NCBI GenBank assembly: GCA_002007465.1
Contig: LNAC01000110.1
Coordinates: forward strand, 496,850-560,849
Direction: 5' to 3'
Length of the DNA: 64,000 nt
DNA from: Ailurus styani
Lineage: Eukaryota; Chordata; Mammalia; Carnivora; Ailuridae
The notes under the pieces were generated by a model. It had not been told where the DNA came from. It saw only the letters and a program-made list of their open reading frames with translations, and searched no databases. Each line of letters begins with the position of its first letter. Within the stretch, counting starts at the first letter, position 1. Position numbers and translations under genes: made by a program. This document shows, piece by piece, positions 23,736 to 36,782 of the stretch.

Positions 23736-24224
23736 GATAGAAAATGAAAACAAGAGATGATGGGCTTTCTTGGATGAAAATTGTCTTGATGAGGAGAGAG
23801 ATAATTCCTGGATTACTGAGACCATATCAGATCAGGGTGCATCAGTTGTGAACAATGTTATGGTTCACTTTCCAGGTTTTTCTGTGATAATACACAACAA
23901 TAAACTGAAAGATACATGTATCATTATCATTATTTTGCATGTTAGGTGGTTGAACTTTTAGACCCTACTTAAGTTGTTTTGATATATTTGTGCTGTAAAT
24001 AACAATGTTGCTGTCAGTAGTTACTATTTAACTGGTCTGTTCAGTGTTAGTCTCCGCCTTCACTGTACACAAGGTCTATTTCTGAGCATTTCTCAGTAGA
24101 ATGGATATATGTGTAGGGGCTATTTTGCTCAAGATACTTGTAATCAGTAGTCTTGCATGTGGCTCAATCTAATAGAAGAGGTTGGGGAGGGTGTTTAAAC
24201 AGGTCAGAGAACCGTCCTCTGTGA

Positions 24225-24490
24225 AGCTTTCCTTGACTACCACACATCCCCTGCCATGGTTTATTTTTCAGGCAAAAATTAGGCATGCTCTCCTTTTATC
24301 TACCTTTATCTCCCATTCTTCTAAAATAGCTCTCTTCATCGTTGTGTTGTGATTGCTTGCTTACCTGGTGGTGAACTTGTTAAGAACAGAGATTTTTATC
24401 TGAAGTTGCCTTTGTGTTCCTTCTTCACACACTGCAGTATATGCAAGGCACACCAGTTATGTGACTGGATAAGCACTGGGGTTCCAAGTA
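24225..24490 (+). repeat. L2-type LINE 3' fragment, + strand
   Basis: TGTGAAGCTTTCCTTGACTA, then TCTACCTTTATCTCCCATTC, TTGCTTACCTGGTGGTGAAC and AAGGCACACCAG follow the order of the L2 3' region. Diverged and short. Confidence 0.5.
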
Positions 24491-24954
24491 AAAGAAAGAG
24501 GATGAAAAAAGTATAGACACGGTAGAGGCCCTTGGATGTTCATGGAGACTTATTTATCATGGAGGCTCTAAGACACACTTAGTGACACAGAAGCATAGAA
24601 GGTGACTCTGGTCAAATAGACATGGACCTTCATATATGAAGTCTGGAGTGCCAGAGTCGAGAGGCTCCCCTTTATTCAGCAGGCACTGGGTAGAGGAATT
24701 ATGAACTACTTCTGTACTTGAAGGTAGTTCTGGAAGAGGTTACTCTGGAGTGGTAAACAAAAAGGAATAGAGGGTGGAGAAACTGAGACAGATAGACCAT
24801 TCCAAACTCATTACATGTCAGATAGATCACAGCAATGGATATATTATGTTTTTGTGTCTTTATTGAGGCTGTGGATTTATAGGTGTGTAAAATTAGATTG
24901 CTAGTATTAATTTGGAAAGGAAGATAATGTAATATTGAAGGAAAATGACAGTTA

Positions 24955-25150
24955 TGGAACATTTACTATGATAAGTGCTCGAGAGGAATTAATACTTGTA
25001 ACAACCCAAATATACCATTTTTTAAAACATTCTATTTACAACGGGAGCACAAAGAAGTAAAGCATTTTGATCAAATTCACCCAGGTAATAAAGGGAGAAA
25101 GTGGGGTTTGAATACGAGTGGTGTAACCTCAAAACTCATGCACTTAACCA
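24955..25150 (-). repeat. MIR fragment, - strand
   Basis: ACTATGATAAGTGCTCGAGA, AAATTCACCCAGGTAATAAA, GGGTTTGAATACGAGTGG and CATGCACTTAACCACATTAA follow antisense MIR order. Confidence 0.65.
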
Positions 25151-26886
25151 CATTAAGTGAAACAGACCATGTGGAAGTAATATAAAGTTCTCATTCTGTG
25201 AAACTATATTTTGTGAGTTGTTCAGTATGAGAATGATAACGTGGTGCATGATTCAAATGGAATGAAAGATGGCTTGCTATTTTTGTATTTTGTTATATGG
25301 CCCAGGGAAATCTTTTTGGTATATAACTTTTAGATTATAATTCTAAATTCATATACCCAGAGATTGTTTATATATATGATCTTCTGAAATATTTATTCAA
25401 AACTCATAATGCTTAAAAGAAAGTTGAGACTTCTATTTCCAGCCAAGGTGGACGAGTAGGAATCAGATGAACCCCCTTGCCTGAAAAAAACTGAAAAACA
25501 GAATAAAAGATAAACAATGGTTTTCAAGATACTGAATATCAGATAACAAATTACAGCGATGGGGAAAGAAGGACTTGGCTAGAATACAGCTTCCTGTTCA
25601 AGAGTGCCTTTCCATTATAGCTATACAGACTCCTTAAGTTGAGGAGATGAAGTTGAACTTCTGGGGAGACCAAGATGGCTAGCGTTCTCAGGACTAGAGT
25701 TTTCCCGGAGAGAAGAGAGCTGTATATGTTCAGAGGGCCTCTCTCAGATTTTCAGTGGGATACTCGTCAACACATGCATGTGAGGAATGTATATGAGACT
25801 AGAGAAAGAATCATCTCAAAGGATTGGAACACACAGAAGCCCATAAATACAGCTTTCCCCTCATACAAGGATGGAGGCATCCCTACGTTATCTACAAGCC
25901 AATCATTAGAGTACCCTGCAAGTTACTTTTTCAGTAGTGGAGAATAATTCTCTAAAGACTAAATGCTGCTGTAGTCCTGGTGAATAAACCACAAAAGCAA
26001 TATCCAGAAGGATCAAACATCCAAGAACAAAGTTCAACAATATTTGTAAGAATACAAATATACTAAGCACTCAGTACATTAAAATTCACAATATATGGCA
26101 TCTAAACAGAATAATACACACACTTTCTACAAATAAGCAGAAGAGTAGGATCATAATGAGAAGAAATATCAGTTTACCAAAATCAATCCAGAACTTGCAT
26201 GGATGTTAGAATTAGCAGACTAGGAGACTAAAACTGTTATAATGAGGATATTCTGTATGTCCATAAATCTAGAGGAAAGACTCAGAGATGTGAAATCCAG
26301 CTTGAATTTCTGGAGATGAAAACTGTAATATCACAAGTGAAATATATTCTGGATGGGGTTAATGGCACATTAGATGTTGTAGATGTAAAGATAAGTGAAC
26401 CTGAAGATGTAACAATGAAAATTATTCTAAACAAAAGAGAAAGAAGTTTAAAAAATATGGGAGCATATTGATGAGCTTCCAGTGGTGACCTGGTGTACAT
26501 ATAATTTGGAGTTACCACAGGAGTGGATGGTAGAAAAAATATATTTGAAGAAGTAATGGGCATTTTCCAAGTTTGATGAATTCTGTAAAGTGACAGAAAT
26601 AGGAAGAAAATGAATCCCAAACAGAAGAAACATTAAGAAGACTGTCTCAAGGGACTACACGATCAAATGTCTCCTAGGTATGTAAACACAGAAAATCTTA
26701 AAAGCCGCTGGAGAAAAAAAGACTCTCTTTTGTACAAAGTAAAAAAAGTTAAGGGTCACAAAAAATTTCTTGTCAGAAATAGTGCAAGTGAAAATACACT
26801 TATACAGCATACTTAAAATACTGAAATTTTAAAAGTCCTAGAGTTCTATATCTAGGAAAATGTCTTTCAAAAACAAAGGCAAAATA

Positions 26887-27908
26887 AACTCAGCATAATC
26901 TCCTCCAGACCCATCCATGTTGACACAAAAGTTGGGTAATCATCCTTTCTGATGACTGAGTAATATTCTATTGTATATATGGACCACCTCTTCTTTATCC
27001 ATTCGTCTGTTGAAGGACATCTCAGCTCTTTCCACAGTTGGGTGATTGTGGACATTGCTGCTATGAACATTGGGGTACATATGGCCCTTCTTTTCACTAC
27101 ATCTGTATCTTTGGTGTAAATACCCAGTAGTGCAATTGCAGGGTCATAGTGTAGTTCTATTTTTAATTTTTTGAGGAATCTCCACACTGTTTTCCAAAGT
27201 GGCTGCACCAACTTGCATTCCCACCAACGGTAAAAGAGTGTTCCCCTCTCTCCACATCCTCTCCAACACTTGTTGTTTCCCGTCTTGTTGATTTTGGCCA
27301 TTCTAACTGGTGTAAGGTGGTATCTCAATGTGGTTTTGATTTGAGTTTCCCTGATGGCTAGTGATGATGAACATTTTTTCATATGTCTATTGGCCATTTG
27401 TATGTCTTCTTTGGAGAAGTGTCTGTTCATGTCTTCTGCCCATTTTTTTTGACATGATTATCTGTTTTTTGGGCATTGAGCTTGAGAAGTTCTTTATAGA
27501 TCTTGCATATCAGCCCTTTGTAGTGTCATTTGCGAATATCTTCTCCCATTCCGTGGATTGCCTCTTTGTTTTGTCGACTGTTTCCTTTGCTGTGCAGAAG
27601 CGTTTTATATTGTTGAAGTCCCAAAAGTTCATTTTTGTTTTTGTTTCCTTTGCCTTTGGGGACGTGTCTTGAAAGAAGTTGCTGTGGCCGATGTCAAAGA
27701 GGTTACTGCCTGTGTTCTCCTCTAGGATTTTGATAGATTCCTGCCTCACGTTGAGGTCTTTCATCCATTTTGAGTTTATCTTTGTGTATGATGTGAGAGA
27801 ATGGTCAAGTTTCATTCTTCTATACATAGCTGTCCAATTTTCCCAGCACCATTTATTGAAGAGTGCATAAACAGTGAATCTTGGATCACTGAAAAAATAA
27901 ATTTAAAA
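26887..27908 (-). mobile_element. Young L1 fragment, 5'-inverted (twin-primed)
   Basis: From 26887 to about 27862 the sequence is antisense L1 ORF2 with a long open stretch on the - strand (26867-27430) encoding the ORF2 C-terminal region. From about 27863 to 27908 it is sense: GTGCATAAACAGTGAATCTT, ATCACTGAAAAAATAAATTT and an A run, which is the tail of an L1 3' UTR. Target-site duplications AAAGGCAAAATA flank the whole at 26875-26886 and 27909-27920. An inverted 5' part joined to a short sense 3' end with a poly-A tail is the hallmark of twin priming during L1 insertion. It sits inside the ORF1 part of the ancient L1. Confidence 0.85.
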
Positions 27909-28380
27909 AAAGGCAAAATACAGCCTTTTATAAACATATAAAAGATGAAAAATTTGTCACCAGCAGACCTACATTTTAAGAAACGTTAAAGGCAAAAAGA
28001 AAAAAAAAGGTTAGAGGCAATCCTTCAAGCAAAAGAAAAATAATACCCATATAAATGTAAGTCCCTACAAAGGAATGACGAGCATCAAAAAGGTATCTGG
28101 ATAGATAATGTAAGATTTTTCCCTAGTATTTAAGTCTGTGAGAAGCAATTTTGTGTTTAAGCAAAAATAATTTAAATTTTCTGTGGAGTTCTTAGCAGAT
28201 GTGGTGGTGAAATGAAATGGAACACAAAGGCTGGGAGGTTCTTATACTGCTACAAATAGCATAATGTATGTCACTTCAATACAGGCTTTGATAAATTAAA
28301 GCCGCGTACTCTAAGTCATAAAGCAACCACTGAAGAATATAGAATTGTAACTCATAAGTCAACAAAAGGTGATAAAATGG

Positions 28381-28597
28381 CTGGGGCGCCTGGGTGGCTC
28401 AGCGGGTTAAGGCCTCTGCCTTTGGCTCAGGGCTCAGGTCATGATCTCAGGGTCCTGGGATCGAGCCCCACATTGGGCTCTCTGCTCAGCGGGGAGCCTG
28501 CTTCCTCCTCTCTCTCTGCCTGCCTCTTTGCCTACTTGTGATCAGTCTCATCTCTCTCACTCTGTCAAATAATAAATAAATAAAATATTTTTTTAAA
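28381..28597 (+). mobile_element. Can-SINE, + strand, nested in the ancient L1
   Basis: GGCGCCTGGGTGGCTCAGCG begins a near-consensus copy. The GGCTCAGG unit is repeated in the head (GGCTCAGGGCTCAGG). It ends CAAATAATAAATAAATAAAA. Perfect 17-base target-site duplications AAAAGGTGATAAAATGG lie at 28364-28380 and 28598-28614. Confidence 0.96.
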
Positions 28598-29632
28598 AAA
28601 AGGTGATAAAATGGAATAAAAAATACTCAAAGGAGCAAAATAAGATAAAACAAATAACCGAAATTAGAAAATAATTAGAAAGTGGTAGAGTTAAACGTAA
28701 CCATATCAGTAATGTTTAAAATGTGTTAAAACGCAGAGATTGTTAGGATTAAAAAACCAATATCCAATTATATGCTACCTATAAGAAATGTACTTGGATT
28801 AGAAGATACTAATAGATGAAAAGCAAAAGTATTAAAAAAGAGATATCTGGCCGATACTAACCAAAGGAAAGCTGGAGTGGCTTAATTAATATCAAAGAAA
28901 GTAGATTTCAGAGCAAAGGGTAGCATCAGGCATGAAAAATTTCATAACGATAAAGGGATACAACATTTCTAAATGTTCACACTTCATAACATGGCTTCAA
29001 AATATATGAAGTAAAAACTGATACAGCTGCAAGAAGTAGACAAATCTACAGTTATGGCTGGAGATTTCAGCACCTCTCAATAATTGAGAGAAGTAGATAG
29101 TAAAGACAGAGAAGACTTGAACGTCACTATCAATGTACATAATGTGCTTGACGTTTATGGAATACTCTGTTACATGATAGCAGAAAATGTAAATTCTTTT
29201 CAAGTGCACATGGAACATGTAGCAAAAGAGATAATTTTCTGAATTATAAACCAAGTTTCCATAAATTATACAATGTGTGTTCTCACTCTACAGTGGAATT
29301 GTGTCAGAATTCAATTAACAGGTCCCTGCAAAATACATTCTGTAATTGTGTAATTCATTTCTATTACCCATGGGTCAAAGAAGCAATCAAAAGGGAAATT
29401 GGAAAGCATTTTGACCTGAATAAAAGTGAAAACACAATATATCAAAATTTTGGGGATGCCACAAAGAAATACTTAGAGGGAATCTTACTGGGCTGAGGTC
29501 TGTGTTAAAAAGAAGAAAGGTCCCAACTAAGTGAACTCAGCTTCTTCATTAAAAAGTTTAGAAACAGAAGAGCAATTTAAACCAAAATAAGCAGAAGAAA
29601 TAATAAAAGTCAAAGTGAAAATAAATGAAGTA

Positions 29633-29849
29633 TTGGGAAGGAGACAAATCATAAGAGACTCAATCTCACAAAACAAACTGAGGGTTACTGAGGGGTGGGA
29701 GGGTAGGGATAGGGTGGATGGGTTATGGTCATTGGGGAGGGTTTGTGCTATGGTGAGTGCTGTGAAAGGTGTAAACCTGATGATTCACAGACCTGTACCC
29801 CTGGGGCAAATAATAAAAAATAAATGAATAAAAAGATACACACTGAAAA
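29633..29849 (+). mobile_element. 5'-truncated young L1 3' end (type A), nested in the ancient L1
   Basis: The piece starts TTGGGAAGGAGACAAATCAT and contains AGAGACTCAATCTCACAAAA, a G-rich block, GATGATTCACAGACCTGTAC and CCCTGGGGCAAATAATAAA. The A-rich tail is followed by GATACACACTG and a second A run before the right duplication. Target-site duplications AAAATAAATGAAGTA are at 29618-29632 and 29850-29864. The short sequence between the two A runs may be a small 3' transduction or a tail-end variant. Confidence 0.92.
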
Positions 29850-32800
29850 AAAATAAATGAAGTACTAAACAGAGAAAGTGAGGAAATCATTGAAATTGAA
29901 AGCTAGTTCATTGAAAATATCAGTCAGTTGAAAAGCTTGTACCCACAATGATCAGGGAAAAGCAAAGACAGAAATTATCAATATCAGGAATGTGAGAGAT
30001 GATATCACTACAGATTTTGCTGATATTAAATAGGTAATGAGACAATACAATGAAAAATTTTAAGTCAATAAAGGTAGACAGTTTCTTGAAAGACACAAAT
30101 CAGAAAGCTCACTGAAGAAGAAATAAATAAACATGAATATCTATATTCATTAAAGAAATCGAATCTGTGCCTTCTCATAAAGAAAAATCTGACCCAGAAG
30201 GCTTCAGTGGTGAATTCTACTAAACATTTAAGAAGGGAGTAATGCCAATTGTATGCAGATTTTTGAAGGAAACTGAACAACTCATTCTGTGAAGTTGAAT
30301 TACTTTGATACTCAAACTGGAAAAAGACATTTCAAGAAAAAATAATATGAAAATATTTCTCATATTGTAAAATTTATCAGAATTTCAACAAACTGTATCA
30401 GCAGTACTTTGAAAGGATAATATAAGCAAGTGGTATTTATCCCAGGATATTAAAAATCATATTAACAATTTTTTTTAAATCCTATGACCATCTAAATAGC
30501 TGCAGAAAAAAACAGTTGACAAAATCTATTCCCTCAAACTGTCAACAAACTAGGAAATAATAAAGAACTTCCTCAATATGATAAAAGGGCATTTCCAAAA
30601 CACCTATAGCTGACGTCACACTGAATGATGAAAGGCTGAATTCTTTGAACCTACCATCAGGAACAAAGAAGGAGAAGTCATTCTTACCATTTCTTTGAAC
30701 ATTTCAGTCTTTGGTTCTAGCAAGGGCAATAAGACAATAAAAGTGAAAGTCATAGATATTGAAAAGGAAGAAGTAAAACTTTTACTTGCAGATGACTTCA
30801 CTGTCTGTGTAGAAAATAAGTTTAGCGAGATTGCAGGACACAAGACCAGTGTATGGAAGTCAGTTGTATTTCTTTACCAGCGATCAACTGATTTTAAAAC
30901 AGTACCATATACACTACCATAAATATTATGAAGTGCTTGTGAGTAATTATGACAAAAAATGTATAAGGCTTGTATGCTGGAAACTATAAAACATTGTTAA
31001 GCAAAATTAATGAAGACCTTAATAAATGGAAAGATACACTATACCATGTGCTATGGTACATGGATTGGAAGACTCAATTTTGTGGGATGCCTCTTTTCCC
31101 CAAATTTATTAGATTCAACACAATTCTGATAAAAATCACAACAGTTTGGAGAAACTGAGAGACTGATTATAAAATTTATATGAAAATGCCAAGAACCTAG
31201 AAAAGCCAAAGCACATTCTAAAAAGAACAGGATTGGAAGACAAACTGCATGATTTCAAATTTATTATCAAGCTATAGTAATCAAGAGAGTTTGGCATAAA
31301 TGAAAGTGTATATGCATACAAAGACCTGAAGTCAGAGGCTCATAGCAGTTTTATTTGTAATAGCCCCCAAATGGGAAACAACCCAAAAGTCTATCAATAA
31401 GAGATTGGATAAGCAAATTGTATATTTCTAGAATGGGATACTTCTCATCTATAAAAAGTAATGAATTGATAAATGCAAAATTGATGAACCTCAAAAATTG
31501 AGGAAAGAAGGTACACACAAAGATATATACTGTATGATTTCATTTATATATAATCCTAGGTAATTCAAACTGGTATGACAACTAGCAGATCAGTTATTGC
31601 CAAGGGATGGAGAGGTGTGTGGATGGGCAGGATGGAGGAATTGCAAAGAAACAATGGGCAGTTTTGGTGGGGGGTGACAGATGTACATTCATTATTGTAG
31701 TGATTTTATGAATTCATACCATATATAAAAACAGGTTGTCCCATTTAAATATGTGTGATTTATATCAGTTATACCTCAGTAAAGCCATTTTAAAAAATTG
31801 AACAGTGAAAGAAATTGTTCAAACCAATTTAGCTTTAGGTTTTGAGATTAATGCCTCTGGCCGTGTATGTTTTTATCTGCTTGTAGAAAAAGACATGTCT
31901 ATTAAAATCCAAATTTATCACCTTTTACAAAACTAGACAGTGCTGCCCACTGATCTGCAACATGAATAAACTCCATGCATAACTTCTTGAAAGAAGTAAT
32001 TGCTTTGTGGTTGGTGAAGTTTGGGGAATAGAAACTATATGTCTCCGAACAAGTATATCGATACTATAATAAATGTAATCCAATCAGTTATTCCCTGGGG
32101 GAAATAATAGTGCTTTATGCTTTCTGAATCCCCTGCTGGAGTTGAACTCATACTCAGTAGCAGCTAGGGAAACAGCGAGGGACACTTCCTGAGTCATTAT
32201 ACTTACACCTCTGGGGAACTTTATTTTGGGACTTTGAGAAAGCAGTAATCACTCATCACTATCTGCGTAATCAGTGTGGATGTCTCAAGGAACCAGTTGT
32301 CAAGGAGCCAGGAAATATGAGTAAATAAATTATAGGAATACCTTTTTATTATTCCCAGTCGTACCAACCCCATCCTCTCAAGAAGTTAAAAACTAAATTT
32401 ATGTCGAACAAAGTGTCATAGCACTTAGAGTTATTTTCTGCTTGCCTGTTTTTGTTCATTGAGAGATTTTGTCCTTACAAAGTAAGTGGGAAAATTTTTA
32501 AAATATTAACTGTCTTACACTCAAGCATTGTACCAATCTTTCAGTATTGTTACTATTTTTCTTTAAACCTTAAAATCTGATTATTATACTTAGGCCATCA
32601 TTTCCAGATTTATTAACATTTTACAATTTCTGTTATCTCTATGGTTTGAGGGGGAGTATGTGCTGTATCCTTATTCTTTCTTTCTTCTTTTTTTTTAATC
32701 ACATCTGTTGATTGAATTTTTTCATCAGGGTTTTTTCTAGCAAGTGTTCATGAGTGCTTTCTCATTGGTAGGTTGTTGACCTGTTGCCTTATATTTGAAC

Positions 32801-32959
32801 TCTTAACACAAATAGGTAGATACTGAGAACTTATACTTTTTCCCTCATATTTTTATAGATATACAATTATTTTCTGTCACTGAATGTGCTATGAAGAAGT
32901 CTGAATCAAGCCTGATATTTTTTCCTCCTTGCTAAGTTACTTGATGGTTTTTCACAGAT

Positions 32960-33400
32960 ACCTGAACAATTTTTATTATATAATTATGTCTATCATTTAT
33001 TCTATGCAAATGTTAGTGAAAGTGATATGATCATTTGATGTGGAATTATAATGTATTTCATTAATTTTAAGGAAATTTTCTTCTATTATATCTTTGGATA
33101 GTTCTGCTTCAATAGGTTCACTATTTCAATGTATTAATTTTTGGGGGTTAGACTTGTGAGCTGTTATTTCTGTTATTTGCTCTTTAATTGCTTTGATCTT
33201 AGTAATTCTTTCCTAGGTGTAGCTCTTCTGTTTTGCTCTTTCTAACTAATTTAATAGTTTTATAATTGAGTAAGGTGTTTTTATCTTGAATTTAATTCTT
33301 TCTTTAGCTGAGAAATGTTCTCTTTTATTTCATACTTTTGTTTCCACCTACTGGCCTTTTTTTATTTATATAGTTCTTAACAGATTGTTCTTTAGCGCAA
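32960..33400 (-). mobile_element. Possible ancient L1 5'-region fragment, - strand
   Basis: TTTTCTTCTATTATATCTTT, GGATAGTTCTGCTTCAATAG and the T-rich text that follows resemble the antisense of the L1M 5' UTR/ORF1 border. It is related in style to the 38.8-39.2 kb stretch. Highly diverged. Confidence 0.4.
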
Positions 33401-35009
33401 AGAACATATGTGATTATCTTCTATTTCCTTGACCAGACTTTTTTTTTTGTAAAGGAGTATTTTTGTTTTCCTGATCTGTTCTGTGCCTTAAGAAAATGCT
33501 TAATCATAGTATGTTACATAGTTCCTGTCCCATTTCTTTTTGTCTTCTGCTTGCTTAAAATGGGCAGCTCTGTCCAAAACTTCTATTTGCACTAACTTGA
33601 TGTAGGTAAATTTTCCTTTTCTCCTTTCCAAAATGGCATGAATTGTCTTCTTGTCCTAGCTACTGTTTGAAATCCAAGGATTTCATGTGCTTAATGTCCT
33701 CAGCCCGGAAAAGGGAAGGAAGACTCTTCAACTGGGATTTGGACAGCTTTGATGAAAGGATCTGAGCTCTGCATGTTCTCAGGTTCTTCTTTGCCTGGCT
33801 TGTTCAGGATCATTCCATCTGCTCATGGCAATTTTCTCTTTTCACAGAGGAGAATCCTGAAATTGAGGTGATTGCTCCCATTTCAGCTGAAGTCCACCTT
33901 GCCTGCACCTTTGCTTTCAGAGAATCATGCTTGGCATTGGATTTCCCCATTTGCCCCAGCATTGTCCAGCAACAGTCCCTCCTCCCCATGATGAACGTAA
34001 GAGGCTTCAGATCAGCCTCTTGCTGTCTAGGAATATTTTTTCCCTTATAATTCTTGTGTCTTCTCTTCCGTTGAATGCTAGGGATGATTGACCCTGTGTG
34101 GTGAGAATCAGTCTGTCTTCACTGTCTGTTTTTTCCCCATCTTGTAGAACTCACTACCACTGGTCCCCTTTGCTTTCTGACAAGATGCACTGTTTCGAGG
34201 TAGGGACTTTGACTCTTCCAGGTTTTCCCTGATTTCTCCACAGGCTGAACTCACACTTAGCTCTCCAGGCAAATCAGTGAGACTTGTTAGGATTCTGATA
34301 AATCATTTTCACTCTGTGTATCATGTGGGGGAAGAGGGGTTATGACCATCTTCTGTTTCATTCCTTGGCTGCCGTTTTCAAATCCTATGTGGGATTTTGT
34401 GCCTGTATCCTACTTGAGGTACTGAGAGAAATTTTTTTTTTGGTAGCTTTTACTTTTTCTGTTGTTTATATTAGCTGTAGATAGGGGAGATTCTATGGTA
34501 TGCTTTCAATCCCCAGTGTTTTCTTGGTGGTTGATATCACATTTAAATGTTTTTGACCTGAAGTCTATTTCAAGCCACACAGAAAGCCAGGTGTAAGGGC
34601 TTCCAATAGAAGATGATATAATCTGGGATGCTGCAGTTATCATTTACAAGTAATATTGTGGTTTATTTAGGGCACATTACTGAACCAAGAAATACTGGTT
34701 CTATGGGTGTCTCATTTCTATGGATTAAAGGCTATGGTTCCCATGACCATGCTTAATGTCATGGTTTAATGCATGCAAAATTCTTCCATATGGGCAACAC
34801 TGAATGTTTGTGAATTCTTCATCTGATTTAGAAACAGCCTACAAGGCACATTCCAGATCTTGAGGAAGATCATTTTCATCTTTAAAAAAAGGGGGGGGAT
34901 TATGTTCTGAATGTAACAGAGATTTTAATTAGAATTTAACAAATTAACTGTGCAACTGTGTTCTTCTGTCAATTCATACATACTTTCTTGTTTGAAAAAT
35001 GAGGATATT

Positions 35010-35300
35010 GGGCTAGATCAATGTTTACCTACTATTCTTGGTCATAAAAATCTCCTTTTGTTTAAAATAAAAAATACTCCAGTGCCTCTCCTATGGAGAC
35101 TCAGATTCATTTTTCTGAATTCAAAGACTTTCACCATAGTTGCATATTTTCACCCAGGGGGCTTTGAAAAGTCCTGACACTGAGGCTGCACCCAAGATCT
35201 AGTAGTAAGAATCTCTGGAGCAGAGGGACCCGACCCCAGGCATGAACATTTTTTTAAAGTCCCCAAAACCATTCCACTATAACATGAAGTTTGTAAAACA
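35010..35300. mobile_element. hAT-type MITE remnant
   Basis: GGAGACTCAGATTCATTTTT, GGGGGCTTTGAAAAGTCCTG, GGCTGCACCCAAGATCTAG, AGAATCTCTGGAGCAGAGGG and AACACTGGTTTAG resemble a diverged MER-type hAT non-autonomous element. The subfamily was not assigned. Confidence 0.5.
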
Positions 35301-35550
35301 CTGGTTTAGCATGTAGTCCTTATAAAATACCCTAGAAGAGTTTTATAGTTACACAGATCTGAGGAATCATTTCTTAAAATATCTCCAAAATTTTATCCAT
35401 TCTTTCATTTGCTACATTTAGAGCCCTAAATGTAGACATTCCGTATAAAATTTACTCTTAGATTCTTTTGAACAGATTTATAATGTCTTACTAGAATAGG
35501 CATTCCTTCCCTGTGATGTGACAAAATTGGATTTGAAAATAGTCAACTTT

Positions 35551-35718
35551 GGGACGCCTGGGTGTCTCAGTTGGTTAAGCATGATCTTGGGGTCCTGAGA
35601 TCCATCCCTGCTCAGTGGGGAGTCCACTTCTCCTTCTCTCTCTTCCCCTCTCCCGCTTATGTGCATATGCGCGCTCTCTGTCTCTCAAATGAATAAATGA
35701 AGTCTTAAAAAAAAAAAG
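35551..35718 (+). mobile_element. Can-SINE, + strand, internally shortened
   Basis: GGGACGCCTGGGTGTCTCAG starts the head. The middle is shortened: TTAAGCATGATCTTGGGGTC joins sequences that are separated by GACTCTGCCTTTGGCTCAGG-like bases in full copies. Target-site duplications GAAAATAGTCAACTTT / GAAAACAGTCAACTTT lie at 35535-35550 and 35719-35734, one mismatch apart. Confidence 0.9.
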
Positions 35719-36782
35719 GAAAACAGTCAACTTTAAGTTTTTTTTCCATATCATGTACTTTTAAATGAAAGGATCAGACTTTCCTTTTGCTTTTCCTTTC
35801 TATCGAGACTCTCTTAAGTCTTATTCCCTTCCTTTGGTTGCTAGCCCTGTGACCAGTTTGGTGGCAGATGAGTGCTAGAAAAGGCAAGATTGGCCTAAGG
35901 ATAAAGGGTTCTGAATTGTGTTATTTCACAAAGTATAGTCCAACACATATGAAGAACTTGGTACATTACTTGATGCAAATACCTAAGAAATATGTTTTAT
36001 TATTTAATTACGAGAATTATGAAGCAAATCCATCCAATCATTGAATTAAAACCTACTTGGAGACTTTGTGTTATTTATTTCAAATATTACAGTGCAAAGG
36101 ATCCTGCAGTGTTACTAGCTCTGACTCCACTAGTAGCTCAATGACATGACTGGGATCTAGAAAACATGCCTCTTTCTTGAGACCCTTAACTGCAAGAAAT
36201 TTGTAATAATAAATGTGGAAATCTAGATGACCGTGTTGTGAATCACCCCACCCGGGACTGTGGTGGCTCTGTGCTGGTACACAGTGGCTCTCCATGGTTC
36301 AGGCTATCTTTGTGCCTATTAGGATGACACTAAAGCAAAACCTTAAATATAGGAATTACTTAACTAGTAAGCATAGTAGTTACTGATTCAAGACATTTCT
36401 GAGAAGTTTGGAGTAGGGTGTAGGACTCTCTTCTTTATTTCTCTTTCATTTGGGGTTAGGTTTATGGTGGTTACCAAACCAGATTTATGAAAGATAGCTC
36501 ACAATTCATTGTGGTCCAAGGAAATTCGGCCCACAAGTCTTTCAGGATTTGGGATTTCTTGGGTGTGCTCATCCACAACACATTCACATGTGTTGCATGT
36601 TAAATTTTCTGAAGTGTGGTGTTTGGTTTTCTAGGTATTGACGTCACACTTCCCTAGGGATTTTGCCTATGAGGCTGACAATGAGCATAACTCAATGCGA
36701 GGAACCTTCTTTCTCTCCTTAGTTGACTTTGTTGAGACATTTAGGAAAAGGATAGCCCACCATATCTTAAAATGATTGTTTC

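Larger units (their letters stand above)
25430..31800 (+). mobile_element. Ancient L1 LINE, nearly full-length, + strand, interrupted by three insertions
   Basis: ORF1-like sequence is recognisable at about 26160-26880 (GTTAGAATTAGCAGACTAGG, GAGATGAAAACTGTAATATC, AAATATATTTGAAGAAGTAA) and resumes at 27930-28100 (AGCAGACCTACATTTTAAG). ORF2-like sequence follows at about 28690-31320 (CTGGAGTGGCTTAATTAATA; CCCAGAAGGCTTCAGTGGTG; AATGATGAAAGGCTGAATTC; TATAGTAATCAAGAGAGTTT). The 3' part ends near 31800 (ATATCAGTTATACCTCAGTA). Frames are broken throughout, so it is non-functional. Three younger insertions with target-site duplications split it: 26887-27908, 28381-28597 and 29633-29849. The exact 5' edge is uncertain, and the ORF1 part resembles HAL1/L1M types. 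Confidence 0.8.

Noticed and set aside
26867..27430. 187-codon frame on the - strand
   Set aside because: It is the C-terminal part of an L1 ORF2 inside a 5'-truncated, inverted insertion, not a host gene.
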